Shown in pieces: positions 1-6,671 of a DNA stretch of 27,497 nt. The stretch lies in NCBI GenBank assembly GCA_900557405.1, contig USSF01000029.1, positions 1 to 27,497 on the forward strand, written 5' to 3'. The stretch is from an uncultured Prevotella sp. (lineage in GTDB: Bacteria > Bacteroidota > Bacteroidia > Bacteroidales > Bacteroidaceae). A model generated the notes under the pieces. That model was not told where the DNA came from, made no database searches, and saw nothing but the letters and a program-made list of their open reading frames with translations. The position numbers and the translations under genes are program-made. The first letter of the stretch is position 1. Each line of letters opens with the position of its first letter.

Positions 1-1
1 G

Positions 2-43
2 AATCCCCGTGACAAGCAGGATGCATTCCTGCCGGAAGAATAG
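2..43 (+). CDS. possible 3' end of an unidentified gene cut by the window edge
   Basis: One forward frame is open from the window edge to a TAG at 41-43 and would encode the C-terminus NPRDKQDAFLPEE. Only 13 residues are visible, so no family can be named. Another forward frame is also open here, to a TAA at 66-68, so the choice of frame is a guess based on the plausible acidic ending. It lies just outside the left end of the IS66 element. Confidence 0.2.
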   Translation, partial: NPRDKQDAFLPEE

Positions 44-64
44 TGGGCGTGAGGGAAAGTGGTG

Positions 65-83
65 GTAAGCGTATCCGCGATGC
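65..83 (+). repeat. IS66 left terminal inverted repeat
   Basis: GTAAGCGTATCCGCGATGC. It matches the reverse complement of 2594-2612 at 17 of 19 positions, with the inner 13 bases identical. IS66-family ends commonly begin GTAA, which fits this side better than the right side. Confidence 0.85.
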
Positions 84-86
84 CAC

Positions 87-118
87 CTTGCACACATTCA
101 TTTATCATTATATCTTTG
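87..118 (+). promoter_or_regulatory. promoter of IS66 tnpA
   Basis: A TATCTTTG -7 box at 111-118 fits the Bacteroidota TAnnTTTG consensus. A near-consensus CTTG lies 20 bp upstream at 87-90, just inside the IS end. Transcription would start near 124, about 20 bases before tnpA. Confidence 0.55.
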
Positions 119-143
119 CTGCCAAATCAAAATCTTTAATAAT

Positions 144-560
144 ATGACAGCAGAAGAACGATACGAGTGGGCATGGAAACGATACCTTGTACGACTCAAC
201 AAGAATTCTAAGATTCGTCTGACCTCCTTTCTGAGAGAAATTCATGTCTACCAACGAGGCATGGAAAGATGGATGTATGCCAAAGGGCTTAGCGTGATGG
301 AAACGAAGAGGCTAATACGTGAGTCTCAAAACCGTGCGAAATATGAACGGCTGCTTCCATCTTCCGACACCACCGGTTCGATGTTCCTGCCGGTAACGGC
401 AGACGGTGCGGATAGTTTTGCAGAAGCTACAGATTCAATGTCTGGAATCAGCTTTACTTTTCCTGACGGTACGCAAGTGAACATAAAACATGGCAGCGCA
501 CAAGCGGTCATGTCATTTCTCAAACTTTACCAAAGGGAGGATCTGCCATGTTTGGACTGA
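144..560 (+). CDS. tnpA: IS66 accessory protein TnpA
   Basis: This 138-residue protein is the first of the three IS66 genes. The N-terminal part (about residues 1-60) is basic and helical and resembles the helix-turn-helix-like region of IS66 Orf1 proteins. The C-terminal part (about 100-130) has the pattern FTFPDGTQVNI followed by a short helix, as in IS66 TnpA proteins where a Phe/Leu-Pro-Asp-Gly turn precedes a Leu-rich helix. In the family TnpA is needed for transposition together with TnpB, but its biochemical role is not established. The gene overlaps tnpB by 13 bp in another frame, which suggests translational coupling. The start ATG at 144 is preceded by an A/T-rich leader and the promoter at 87-118. 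Confidence 0.85.
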   Translation: MTAEERYEWAWKRYLVRLNKNSKIRLTSFLREIHVYQRGMERWMYAKGLSVMETKRLIRESQNRAKYERLLPSSDTTGSMFLPVTADGADSFAEATDSMSGISFTFPDGTQVNIKHGSAQAVMSFLKLYQREDLPCLD

Positions 561-919
561 ATGACGGAATGCGCTATTATGTCTGCCAGCGCTATGTTAG
601 AATGAACATGGGGATAAACGGTCTGTATAAGCTGGTGTCGCAGGAGATGGACCTGCCTCCGCTAAGCGGGGCTGTGTTCATCTTCTTCAGCAAGAACCGG
701 CAGCAGGTAAAGCTCCTGCGTTGGGATACGGACGGTTTCACACTGTATCAGAAGCGGCTTGAAAGAGGTACCTTCGAGATACCCTATTTCAATACCGGCA
801 AGAAGGCTTGCGTAATGCCCTACAAGACCCTATCCGCTATAATGAGCGGAATATCGTTGAGATCGGTAAGATATCGCAAGAGGTTGAACATTGACAATTG
901 CATGTTTGTAAACGCTTGA
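548..919 (+). CDS. tnpB: IS66 accessory protein TnpB (IS66 Orf2-like)
   Basis: This 123-residue protein matches the IS66 Orf2 family in layout: an N-terminal MNMGINGLYKLV segment corresponds to the family's 'DMRKGFDGLAALV' region, followed by SGAVFIFFSKNRQQVKLLRWD and an EKRLERG-like stretch (QKRLERGTF, about residues 68-76). The family averages about 115-120 residues, so this copy is full length. Its function in transposition is known only genetically. The start ATG lies inside the end of tnpA, 13 bp before that gene stops. A 74-bp gap with two promoter candidates separates it from tnpC. Confidence 0.88.
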   Translation: MFGLNDGMRYYVCQRYVRMNMGINGLYKLVSQEMDLPPLSGAVFIFFSKNRQQVKLLRWDTDGFTLYQKRLERGTFEIPYFNTGKKACVMPYKTLSAIMSGISLRSVRYRKRLNIDNCMFVNA

Positions 920-937
920 TAATCAGCAATATCTTTG
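905..937 (+). promoter_or_regulatory. candidate upstream promoter of tnpC
   Basis: TTTG at 905-908 and TATCTTTG at 930-937 are separated by 21 bp, a full match to the Bacteroidota consensus. A start near 943 would give tnpC a leader of about 50 nt. The -33 box lies in the last codons of tnpB. Confidence 0.5.
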
Positions 938-957
938 TTGAAATACATGATATATTG

Positions 958-989
958 TTTGGTAGTCTCGTCTTTTTTTCGTACCTTTG
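958..989 (+). promoter_or_regulatory. candidate downstream promoter of tnpC
   Basis: TTTG at 958-961 and TACCTTTG at 982-989 are separated by 20 bp. The -7 box ends only 4 bases before the tnpC ATG at 994, so transcripts from it would be leaderless or start just inside the gene. Confidence 0.5.
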
Positions 990-993
990 AAGT

Positions 994-2556
994 ATGAATA
1001 AAGACGAGATTATTGCATTGTTGCAGCAACAGATATCATTTTTGCAGGAACAGATTTGCTCCCTGCAAAACCAACTTGCGGCATCCAACCGTAAGGCGGA
1101 CGCCCTTCTGGAAGAGGTCACGTCTTTAAGAAACCTGCTCGAACACAAGTCAGAGGAGGAGGCCAAGCAGAAGCGCATAATCAAGGGACTCGCCAAGATA
1201 ACAGAGAACAAATCGGAGAAACAAACCCCGACACCTGCGTCCCAGGGCACAACGGCAGACCAGCCTTCGGAGAAGAAGGAACGTGCCCGTACCAACAACG
1301 GTGCAAAGCGCAAGCAGCACCTGGAGGTGGAAGTCGTCGAGGAGGATGTGGAACCGGAAGATCCGCGCTTCAACAAGGACCTGGCACGACTGTACAAGAC
1401 CAGAGACGTGATACGCTACGAACTCATCCCCATGCGCTTCATCAAGAAGATATACCATGTGCGTACGTATACGCAGAACGACGAGTTCTTTTCAGGCAAG
1501 GCCCCTGACGCGCCTTTTCTCAATTCACAGTATGACGGCTCGTTCATCGCAGGTCTGGCACAGCTGAGATACATGTACGCAATGCCGGTGGAGAGAATAG
1601 TGAAAATCTTCAACGACAACGGCTTCGACATGGACAAGGGGACGGCACACGGTTTGCTCCGCAAGACAGAGAATCTATTCGAGAATCTCTACAAGGCACT
1701 CGGCAGCGTCATCAAGGAGGATACATACATCGCTGGCGACGAGACATACCACAAGGTGCTTGTCAAAGACAAGAACAAGGACGGCAAAGGAATAAAGAAA
1801 GCCTATATATGGGTGGTGACTGCAGTAAACACCGGTCTTGTATACTACTTCTATCATGACGGCTCAAGAAAGGAGGACATCATACTGGATTATATAAAGG
1901 GCTATAAAGGGGCCTTCCAGTCAGACGGTTTCTCCCCATACCGTAAAATGGCAAAGTGGCTGTTGCGTCTGGCATGCTTCCAACATGTGAAGAGAAAGTT
2001 TCTCGACTGCGGGGAAGATTTCGATGCCAAGGTTATCGTACGCCTTATCAACTTCCTTTACCACAAGAACCACAAGCGTAAGATCGGGGAAGACGGCTGG
2101 ACGGAACGCGACAACTACAAATGGCGGCAACAATACGCAATACCAGTCATGCATATCATAAAGAAGAAGCTTGACCGCATGGCTGCCGACAGCCGTCTAT
2201 TACCCAAGACCGATAAGTATGAAGCCGTGCACTATATGCTCAACGAGTGGGATGCCTTGATGAACATCTTCACCAGAGGAGATTATCATCTGGACAACAA
2301 CCTTGTGGAAAGACTCAACAGATACATATCTTTATCCCGGAGAAACTCACTTTTCTTCGGGTCGCATACTGGTGCCAAACGGGCTGCCATGTTCTATTCG
2401 CTTGCATGCTCCTGCAGACTGCAAGGCGTTAACTTCTTTGAATATATATCCGATGTCATCAACAAAGCGGCAACACTGCCGCCAAGAACACCGCTAAGCA
2501 AGTACCGTGACTTGCTGCCGGATAAATGGAAACAAAAAAATATCGCTCAAGAATAA
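994..2556 (+). CDS. tnpC: IS66 DDE transposase TnpC
   Basis: This 520-residue protein is the IS66 transposase. Residues 1-60 form a Leu/Gln-rich coiled coil, as in other IS66 TnpC proteins, followed by a charged linker (about 61-125). The catalytic core carries the acidic triad: Asp249 in IAGDET, Asp311 in QSDGF, and Glu439 in DNNLVERLNR, the last being the family's DNNxxER signature. The basic GSHTGAKRAA stretch after the Glu is also typical. Length is normal for the family, and no frameshift or stop interrupts it. The gene ends inside the left arm of its own terminator. It should cut and join the element's ends at 65-83 and 2594-2612. Confidence 0.95.
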   Translation: MNKDEIIALLQQQISFLQEQICSLQNQLAASNRKADALLEEVTSLRNLLEHKSEEEAKQKRIIKGLAKITENKSEKQTPTPASQGTTADQPSEKKERARTNNGAKRKQHLEVEVVEEDVEPEDPRFNKDLARLYKTRDVIRYELIPMRFIKKIYHVRTYTQNDEFFSGKAPDAPFLNSQYDGSFIAGLAQLRYMYAMPVERIVKIFNDNGFDMDKGTAHGLLRKTENLFENLYKALGSVIKEDTYIAGDETYHKVLVKDKNKDGKGIKKAYIWVVTAVNTGLVYYFYHDGSRKEDIILDYIKGYKGAFQSDGFSPYRKMAKWLLRLACFQHVKRKFLDCGEDFDAKVIVRLINFLYHKNHKRKIGEDGWTERDNYKWRQQYAIPVMHIIKKKLDRMAADSRLLPKTDKYEAVHYMLNEWDALMNIFTRGDYHLDNNLVERLNRYISLSRRNSLFFGSHTGAKRAAMFYSLACSCRLQGVNFFEYISDVINKAATLPPRTPLSKYRDLLPDKWKQKNIAQE

Positions 2557-2577
2557 AAACTTGAGCGATATTTTTTT
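2538..2577 (+). terminator. rho-independent terminator of tnpC
   Basis: A perfect 14-bp stem (AAATATCGCTCAAG at 2538-2551 with CTTGAGCGATATTT at 2560-2573) has an 8-base loop and runs into T2571-2577. The left arm overlaps the last tnpC codons and its TAA. Confidence 0.88.
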
Positions 2578-2593
2578 GATAGTGTATATACTA

Positions 2594-2612
2594 GCATCGC
2601 GGATACCCTCAC
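2594..2612 (-). repeat. IS66 right terminal inverted repeat
   Basis: Read on the minus strand this is GTGAGGGTATCCGCGATGC, matching the left end at 17 of 19 positions. Its outer seven bases are also one unit of the CCCTCAC repeat that continues beyond the element, so the true boundary could lie anywhere between 2606 and 2612. Confidence 0.75.
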
Positions 2613-2666
2613 ACCCTTTGTCGTTGTCTGTCTGCCTGTTACGGCAAAAAGTGAGGGTGTGAGGGT
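2605..2666. repeat. 13-bp inverted repeat of the GTGAGGG family next to the IS
   Basis: ACCCTCACACCCT at 2605-2617 is perfectly complementary to AGGGTGTGAGGGT at 2654-2666, with about 36 bases between. The same double heptamer GTGAGGGTGTGAGGG recurs at both ends of the repeat element at 20203-20596, again followed by an A-rich run. The left arm overlaps the IS66 right end. Confidence 0.75.
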
Positions 2667-2699
2667 AAAAAACAAAAAAAACTTTTTCAACCGTACAGC

Positions 2700-2713
2700 T
2701 CGAAATATTTCGA
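2700..2713. promoter_or_regulatory. 14-bp palindrome just ahead of the toxin gene
   Basis: TCGAAATATTTCGA is a perfect palindrome ending 6 bases before the toxin ATG. Its position would suit an operator for autoregulation of a toxin-antitoxin unit, but no antitoxin gene is visible and no -7 box was recognised next to it. Confidence 0.4.
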
Positions 2714-2719
2714 TAGTTT

Positions 2720-2995
2720 ATGATGTATAAAGTTGAAGTCTCGAAAAGTGCAGATAAAGTTGTTAGGAAATGGAAAAAATCAAATCCGGAACTTTTCAAG
2801 AAATACAAGAAATTGTATTGTGAACTGATTGACCATCCGAGGACTGGTGTCGGACATCCAGAACCTCTTGTCGGTGGCCAAGATATAACTTATTCAAGAC
2901 GCATAACAGCGCATGACCGTATTGTCTATGACATATATGATGATACAGTCTGTGTTCTTGTGTTGAGCGTAGATGGTCATTATGGAGATAAATGA
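2720..2995 (+). CDS. Txe/YoeB-family toxin, apparently without antitoxin
   Basis: This 91-residue protein fits the Txe/YoeB family of ribosome-dependent mRNA endoribonucleases. The diagnostic core is present: GHPEPL with Glu48, SRRITAHDRIVY with Arg67, and a C-terminal HY pair (His87, Tyr88), which line up with E. coli YoeB Glu46, Arg65, His83 and Tyr84. YoeB is usually 84-90 residues and ends soon after the HY, as here. Either of two adjacent ATGs (2720 or 2723) could be the start. The partner antitoxin normally sits directly upstream. Here the upstream 107 bases to the IS66 end hold only repeats and a palindrome, and nothing antitoxin-like was found downstream. Whether it is active or tolerated through an antitoxin elsewhere cannot be judged from the sequence. 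Confidence 0.85.
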   Translation: MMYKVEVSKSADKVVRKWKKSNPELFKKYKKLYCELIDHPRTGVGHPEPLVGGQDITYSRRITAHDRIVYDIYDDTVCVLVLSVDGHYGDK

Positions 2996-3195
2996 TATTT
3001 CTTGTAGTAAGAATGCTATGGAAATATTGAGTTCCTTGATATCCATCTTGTCTGCTTTTATATTTCCAAACGCCATCCGCTCTCATAAACACCACTGAAA
3101 AACCGAAACCCCGGACAATATTCCCGATTAATGTATGTTTTTATTCCCCGAAACGTTAAAACTTGGCTCGGCAAATAAAAAACTTTTATGAATGT
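2996..3195. other. non-coding gap between toxin and SusC promoter
   Basis: This stretch of about 200 bases is AT-rich. Short antisense frames overlap the toxin gene but look like chance. No terminator, RNA gene or recognisable protein fragment was found before the SusC promoter. Confidence 0.5.
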
Positions 3196-3226
3196 TTTGC
3201 ATATTGGATAATTCTATTTATATTTG
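3196..3226 (+). promoter_or_regulatory. promoter of the SusC/D operon
   Basis: TTTG at 3196-3199 and TATATTTG at 3219-3226 are 19 bp apart, a full match to the Bacteroidota consensus. The predicted start is near 3233. The frame of the SusC gene stays open back through this -7 box, so start codons upstream of about 3233 can be excluded. Confidence 0.8.
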
Positions 3227-3232
3227 CACCGA

Positions 3233-3400
3233 AATCAAACTATACGATCCGCTCCCTCTTTTGATGGGCTTGTGGGTCTACTAAAACGAAAAAGGTTCGC
3301 TAAGTATATACCTATTATATATATTATAGATGGCGGCAACGCCATCGAACCGGCGCGCCTTGACGGAATGCTACTAACTAATAAACAAAACAAAACATTT
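3233..3400 (+). promoter_or_regulatory. long structured 5' leader of the SusC transporter mRNA
   Basis: About 168 nt separate the predicted transcription start from the SusC ATG. They contain a perfect 7-bp hairpin (GATGGCG at 3329-3335, CGCCATC at 3340-3346) closed by a GCAA tetraloop of the GNRA type. It is followed at once by GAACC (3347-3351), which can pair with GGTTC (3294-3298) to enclose it, and then by the palindrome GGCGCGCC (3352-3359). A 15-codon open frame starts at the ATG inside the hairpin (3330-3377). I do not recognise this as a named riboswitch class. Confidence 0.5.
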
Positions 3401-6400
3401 ATGCATTTACAAATCAGAAGAGCCTTGACGGCTTCCGTTTTGCCTATGGTTTGTCTTACGGCATTCGCCCAGAAGACAGTCACGGGTACAGTGAAGGATG
3501 CAAAGGGAGAACCGCTGATCGGTGTGACGGTGTTTGTCGACGGCAAACCAGGGTCAATAACCGACATCGACGGTAACTTCTCAATCCCCAACGCCTCTCC
3601 TTCATCTAAGGTAAAGGTTTCCTACATCGGTTACAAAGAGCAGACCGTAACTCTCGGTAACTCTTCAAACCTCAGCATCGTGTTGCAAGAAGACAACGCA
3701 CAGCTCGATGAGGTGGTAGTGGTAGGTTACGGTACGATGAAGAAGACAGACCTTACAGGTTCGGTTTCTTCAACAGAAGGAACAAAACTTGCAGCCAAGG
3801 GTACTACAAGTGCGATGGAGGCATTACAGGGTTCGGTTCCTGGAGCCCAGATCACTCAGTCCTCAGGTCGTACGGGATCAGGCTTCGATATTCAGATTCG
3901 CGGTAAGTCCTCTATCAACGGCAGCTCTTCGCCATTGTATGTCGTAGATGGTATTATTTGTGATGACATCGAGTTCCTGAATCCGCAGGACATCGAGAGA
4001 ATGGATATTCTGAAGGATGCCTCTTCAACGGCTATCTACGGTTCGCGCGCTACGGCCGGTGTTGTTATTGTTACAACAAAGAGCGGTGCTACATTGAACA
4101 GCAAGAAGCAGGATAAGGTTTCCATCTCATACGACGGCTATTACGGAGTGTCTAAGATTGCTCGTATGCCGGATTATATGAATGCGTCGCAGTTTGCGCA
4201 GTTCCGCTTCCTGAACTTCCTAACATCCGGCGGACAGGTGGCGGGAAGCATCGCTTCCGTGGCCCAGCCCCAATGGCGTATGGGTGGAGAATACGACCAG
4301 TGCATGATTGTGGAGCAGGACGGTGTTTCGGTCATGAAGAAGATGTTGGCTTCCGGCGAAACATACAATTGGCCGGATCTCGTGACACAGGATGGTCAGA
4401 AGCAGAATCATTATATTTCTGTGAACGGCTCTTCCAAGACAACCAACTATCATTTTGGAGTGGGCTATAACCGTGAAGAAGGCGTATACAAGAATGACCT
4501 TCAGAACCGTTATAACCTGAAGGGTAGTCTGGATACAAAGATAAACAAATATCTTACTGCCGGATTCAGCCTGAACCTGGCTTATACCGAAAATGAGTAT
4601 TCAAGCGATGACGCTATTGCCATTGCATATCGTCAGGTTCCTTTTGCAAGACCTTATGATGCAGATGGCAATATGATTGTTACTCCAGGAAACTGTTATG
4701 ACGTGGGGTCTGCCGGTTGGAACTTCACAAATACGGTCAACCCGTTGATTATGCTGAAAGATGACAGCAAGAAATCACAGAACTTCCGTATGCTGGGTAA
4801 TGTATATCTGCAGATCAAACCTGTTTCATGGTTGTCTTTCAAGACAACGTTCTCTCCTAACTATGTGAATATGCGCACAGGAGAATACGTTGCTGCAAGT
4901 GCAAACCGTACGGAGGAAAAGGGAACCCACGAGGAGTATACAAGAAAGGACTGGACATGGGATAACCAGGTGGACTTCAACAAGACATTCGGCGACCACA
5001 CTTTGGGCGCAATGGCACTCTTCAGTATGAACAGCACTGACAGAATGTACAGCCAGATAGGACGTTCTACGACAGAAGAAGGTTCGATGATGTCGGGTAC
5101 AGACTGGTATTATTTGTATGCAGGAACTCTTGACAAGGAAAATACAGGAACAAGCTATTGGGAGACAAAGATGATTTCTTATGCTCTCCGCTTGAACTAT
5201 TCTTACAAGGGACGCTATATGTTCACAGGTACGGTGCGTACTGATGGATCTTCAAAGTTCCTGAAAGACAAGCGTTGGGGCTGGTTCCCTTCAGCAGCTG
5301 TAGCATGGCGAATTTCAGAAGAAAGCTTCCTGAAGAATGTTTCATGGATTGATAACCTGAAGCTTCGTTTGAGCTATGGTGTGACAGGAAACAATACAGT
5401 GGCAAAGAACTATAATACTGTAGGCGTGACAAGTCCTAACAGTTATGCATTCGGCTCAAATGTGGCTTATGGATATATGCCGGACGGCGTTGTCAATGCA
5501 GGTTTGCAGTGGGAAAAGTCTCACGAGATAAACCTCGGACTCGACTTCGGATTCCTGAGAAACAGAATCAACGGTAGCATTGATATCTATCAGAAGAATG
5601 CTACAGACCTGCTCTATGAGCGTTACCTGCCGCTTGTTGCCGGTGGAGTGACATTGATGGATAATGTAGGAGAGGTGCAGAACAAAGGTATCGAGATTGC
5701 CTTGAATACCGTGAATATCCAGAACAAGGACTGGTCTTGGACCACAAGCTTCAACTTCGCCCGTAATATCAATAAGGTGAAGAAAATCAACGGTGAGGAG
5801 AACCAGATTATTCCTGAGAAGAACAACATCACCAATTCGCTGTTCGTAGGCAAGGCAGTGAACAACATCTATATGTATAACTGGAACGGCATCGTGACAG
5901 ACAAAATGATTACTGTTCCTGACAACCAGGCTGCCAAAGACCACAACTTCACTCCTGGAGAGAAGGTGAGATCTTGTGACTACTACAATGCTGTATACAG
6001 CTGGCATGAGGGTATGCCAATCATTGAGGATGTGGATGGAAACGGCGTTATCGACGGATCGGACAGAAAGGTGATGGGTAGCCAGGATCCTTCATGGACC
6101 GGAAACATCTCTTCAACTCTCCAGTACAAGAATTGGGACCTGTCATTCTCTATCTATACAAAGCAGAATTTCTGGGCTTATTCCAATACCCTGGCTGATG
6201 CTTACGACTACTACTATCGTGGATGGAACAAAATCAACATGGATTATTACATTCCTGCAGGAACACTTCTTGGTTGTGACGGCGTGAATGCGGATGGTAC
6301 ATACGTTAATCCTGTTTATCAGGAGGTTACCCATTACGGTTCGTTCCCGTTCCCGAATGCCGGAGTGAACTATGGATTGGGCAAGGCATACGAGAAGAAT

Positions 6401-6649
6401 GTATATAACGCTCTTGCCGTAAACAAGATCTCTTATTGGAAAGTCAAGAACATCACTTTGGGCTATACATTCCCGAAAGAATGGCTTACACCATGGGGAT
6501 GCCAGTATCTGAGACTGTATGTCAATATCACAAACCCATTTGTCATTTCTGACTATAAGGGCTTCGACCCGGAGTGGGCAGGTGTAGCGATGAAGAATGA
6601 TGGACCAAGTACGGTTACATACCAGATTGGTGCAAGCATTAAGTTCTAA
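3401..6649 (+). CDS. SusC/RagA-family TonB-dependent outer-membrane transporter
   Basis: This 1082-residue protein is an outer-membrane beta-barrel that imports large nutrients with TonB energy, working under a SusD lid. A signal peptide (about residues 1-24, ending AFAQ) is followed by a carboxypeptidase-regulatory-like domain (about 26-97, GTVKDAKGEPLIGVTV), the TonB-box/linker LDEVVVVGYG (102-111), a plug domain (about 115-228) with the SusC-type motifs SPLYVVDGI and DASSTAIYGSRATAGVV, then the barrel to a C-terminal Phe. Length is normal. The start at 3401 was chosen because the signal peptide begins there; the frame is open for 59 more codons upstream but those cross the promoter. SusD follows 22 bp later. 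No N-terminal STN domain is seen, so signalling through an anti-sigma partner is unlikely. Confidence 0.95.
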   Translation: MHLQIRRALTASVLPMVCLTAFAQKTVTGTVKDAKGEPLIGVTVFVDGKPGSITDIDGNFSIPNASPSSKVKVSYIGYKEQTVTLGNSSNLSIVLQEDNAQLDEVVVVGYGTMKKTDLTGSVSSTEGTKLAAKGTTSAMEALQGSVPGAQITQSSGRTGSGFDIQIRGKSSINGSSSPLYVVDGIICDDIEFLNPQDIERMDILKDASSTAIYGSRATAGVVIVTTKSGATLNSKKQDKVSISYDGYYGVSKIARMPDYMNASQFAQFRFLNFLTSGGQVAGSIASVAQPQWRMGGEYDQCMIVEQDGVSVMKKMLASGETYNWPDLVTQDGQKQNHYISVNGSSKTTNYHFGVGYNREEGVYKNDLQNRYNLKGSLDTKINKYLTAGFSLNLAYTENEYSSDDAIAIAYRQVPFARPYDADGNMIVTPGNCYDVGSAGWNFTNTVNPLIMLKDDSKKSQNFRMLGNVYLQIKPVSWLSFKTTFSPNYVNMRTGEYVAASANRTEEKGTHEEYTRKDWTWDNQVDFNKTFGDHTLGAMALFSMNSTDRMYSQIGRSTTEEGSMMSGTDWYYLYAGTLDKENTGTSYWETKMISYALRLNYSYKGRYMFTGTVRTDGSSKFLKDKRWGWFPSAAVAWRISEESFLKNVSWIDNLKLRLSYGVTGNNTVAKNYNTVGVTSPNSYAFGSNVAYGYMPDGVVNAGLQWEKSHEINLGLDFGFLRNRINGSIDIYQKNATDLLYERYLPLVAGGVTLMDNVGEVQNKGIEIALNTVNIQNKDWSWTTSFNFARNINKVKKINGEENQIIPEKNNITNSLFVGKAVNNIYMYNWNGIVTDKMITVPDNQAAKDHNFTPGEKVRSCDYYNAVYSWHEGMPIIEDVDGNGVIDGSDRKVMGSQDPSWTGNISSTLQYKNWDLSFSIYTKQNFWAYSNTLADAYDYYYRGWNKINMDYYIPAGTLLGCDGVNADGTYVNPVYQEVTHYGSFPFPNAGVNYGLGKAYEKNVYNALAVNKISYWKVKNITLGYTFPKEWLTPWGCQYLRLYVNITNPFVISDYKGFDPEWAGVAMKNDGPSTVTYQIGASIKF

Positions 6650-6671
6650 TTCAAAAAAAGGAAATATCAAA

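Larger units (their letters stand above)
65..2612 (+). mobile_element. IS66-family insertion sequence, three-gene type
   Basis: The element carries tnpA, tnpB and tnpC in the order and overlap pattern typical of IS66, bounded by imperfect 19-bp inverted ends starting GTAAGCG (left) and GTGAGGG (right, reversed). The 13-bp core GTATCCGCGATGC is identical at both ends. All three reading frames are intact, with an intact DDE triad in tnpC, so it may be mobile. The 8 bases flanking each side (AAGTGGTG left, ACCCTTTG right) are not an evident target duplication. The outermost bases of the right end are uncertain because they merge into a host-type CCCTCAC repeat. Confidence 0.88.

Noticed and set aside
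3294..3359. tRNA gene suggested by GGTTCG and CGAACC
   Set aside because: No cloverleaf or acceptor stem can be drawn on either strand; the bases fit a leader hairpin better.
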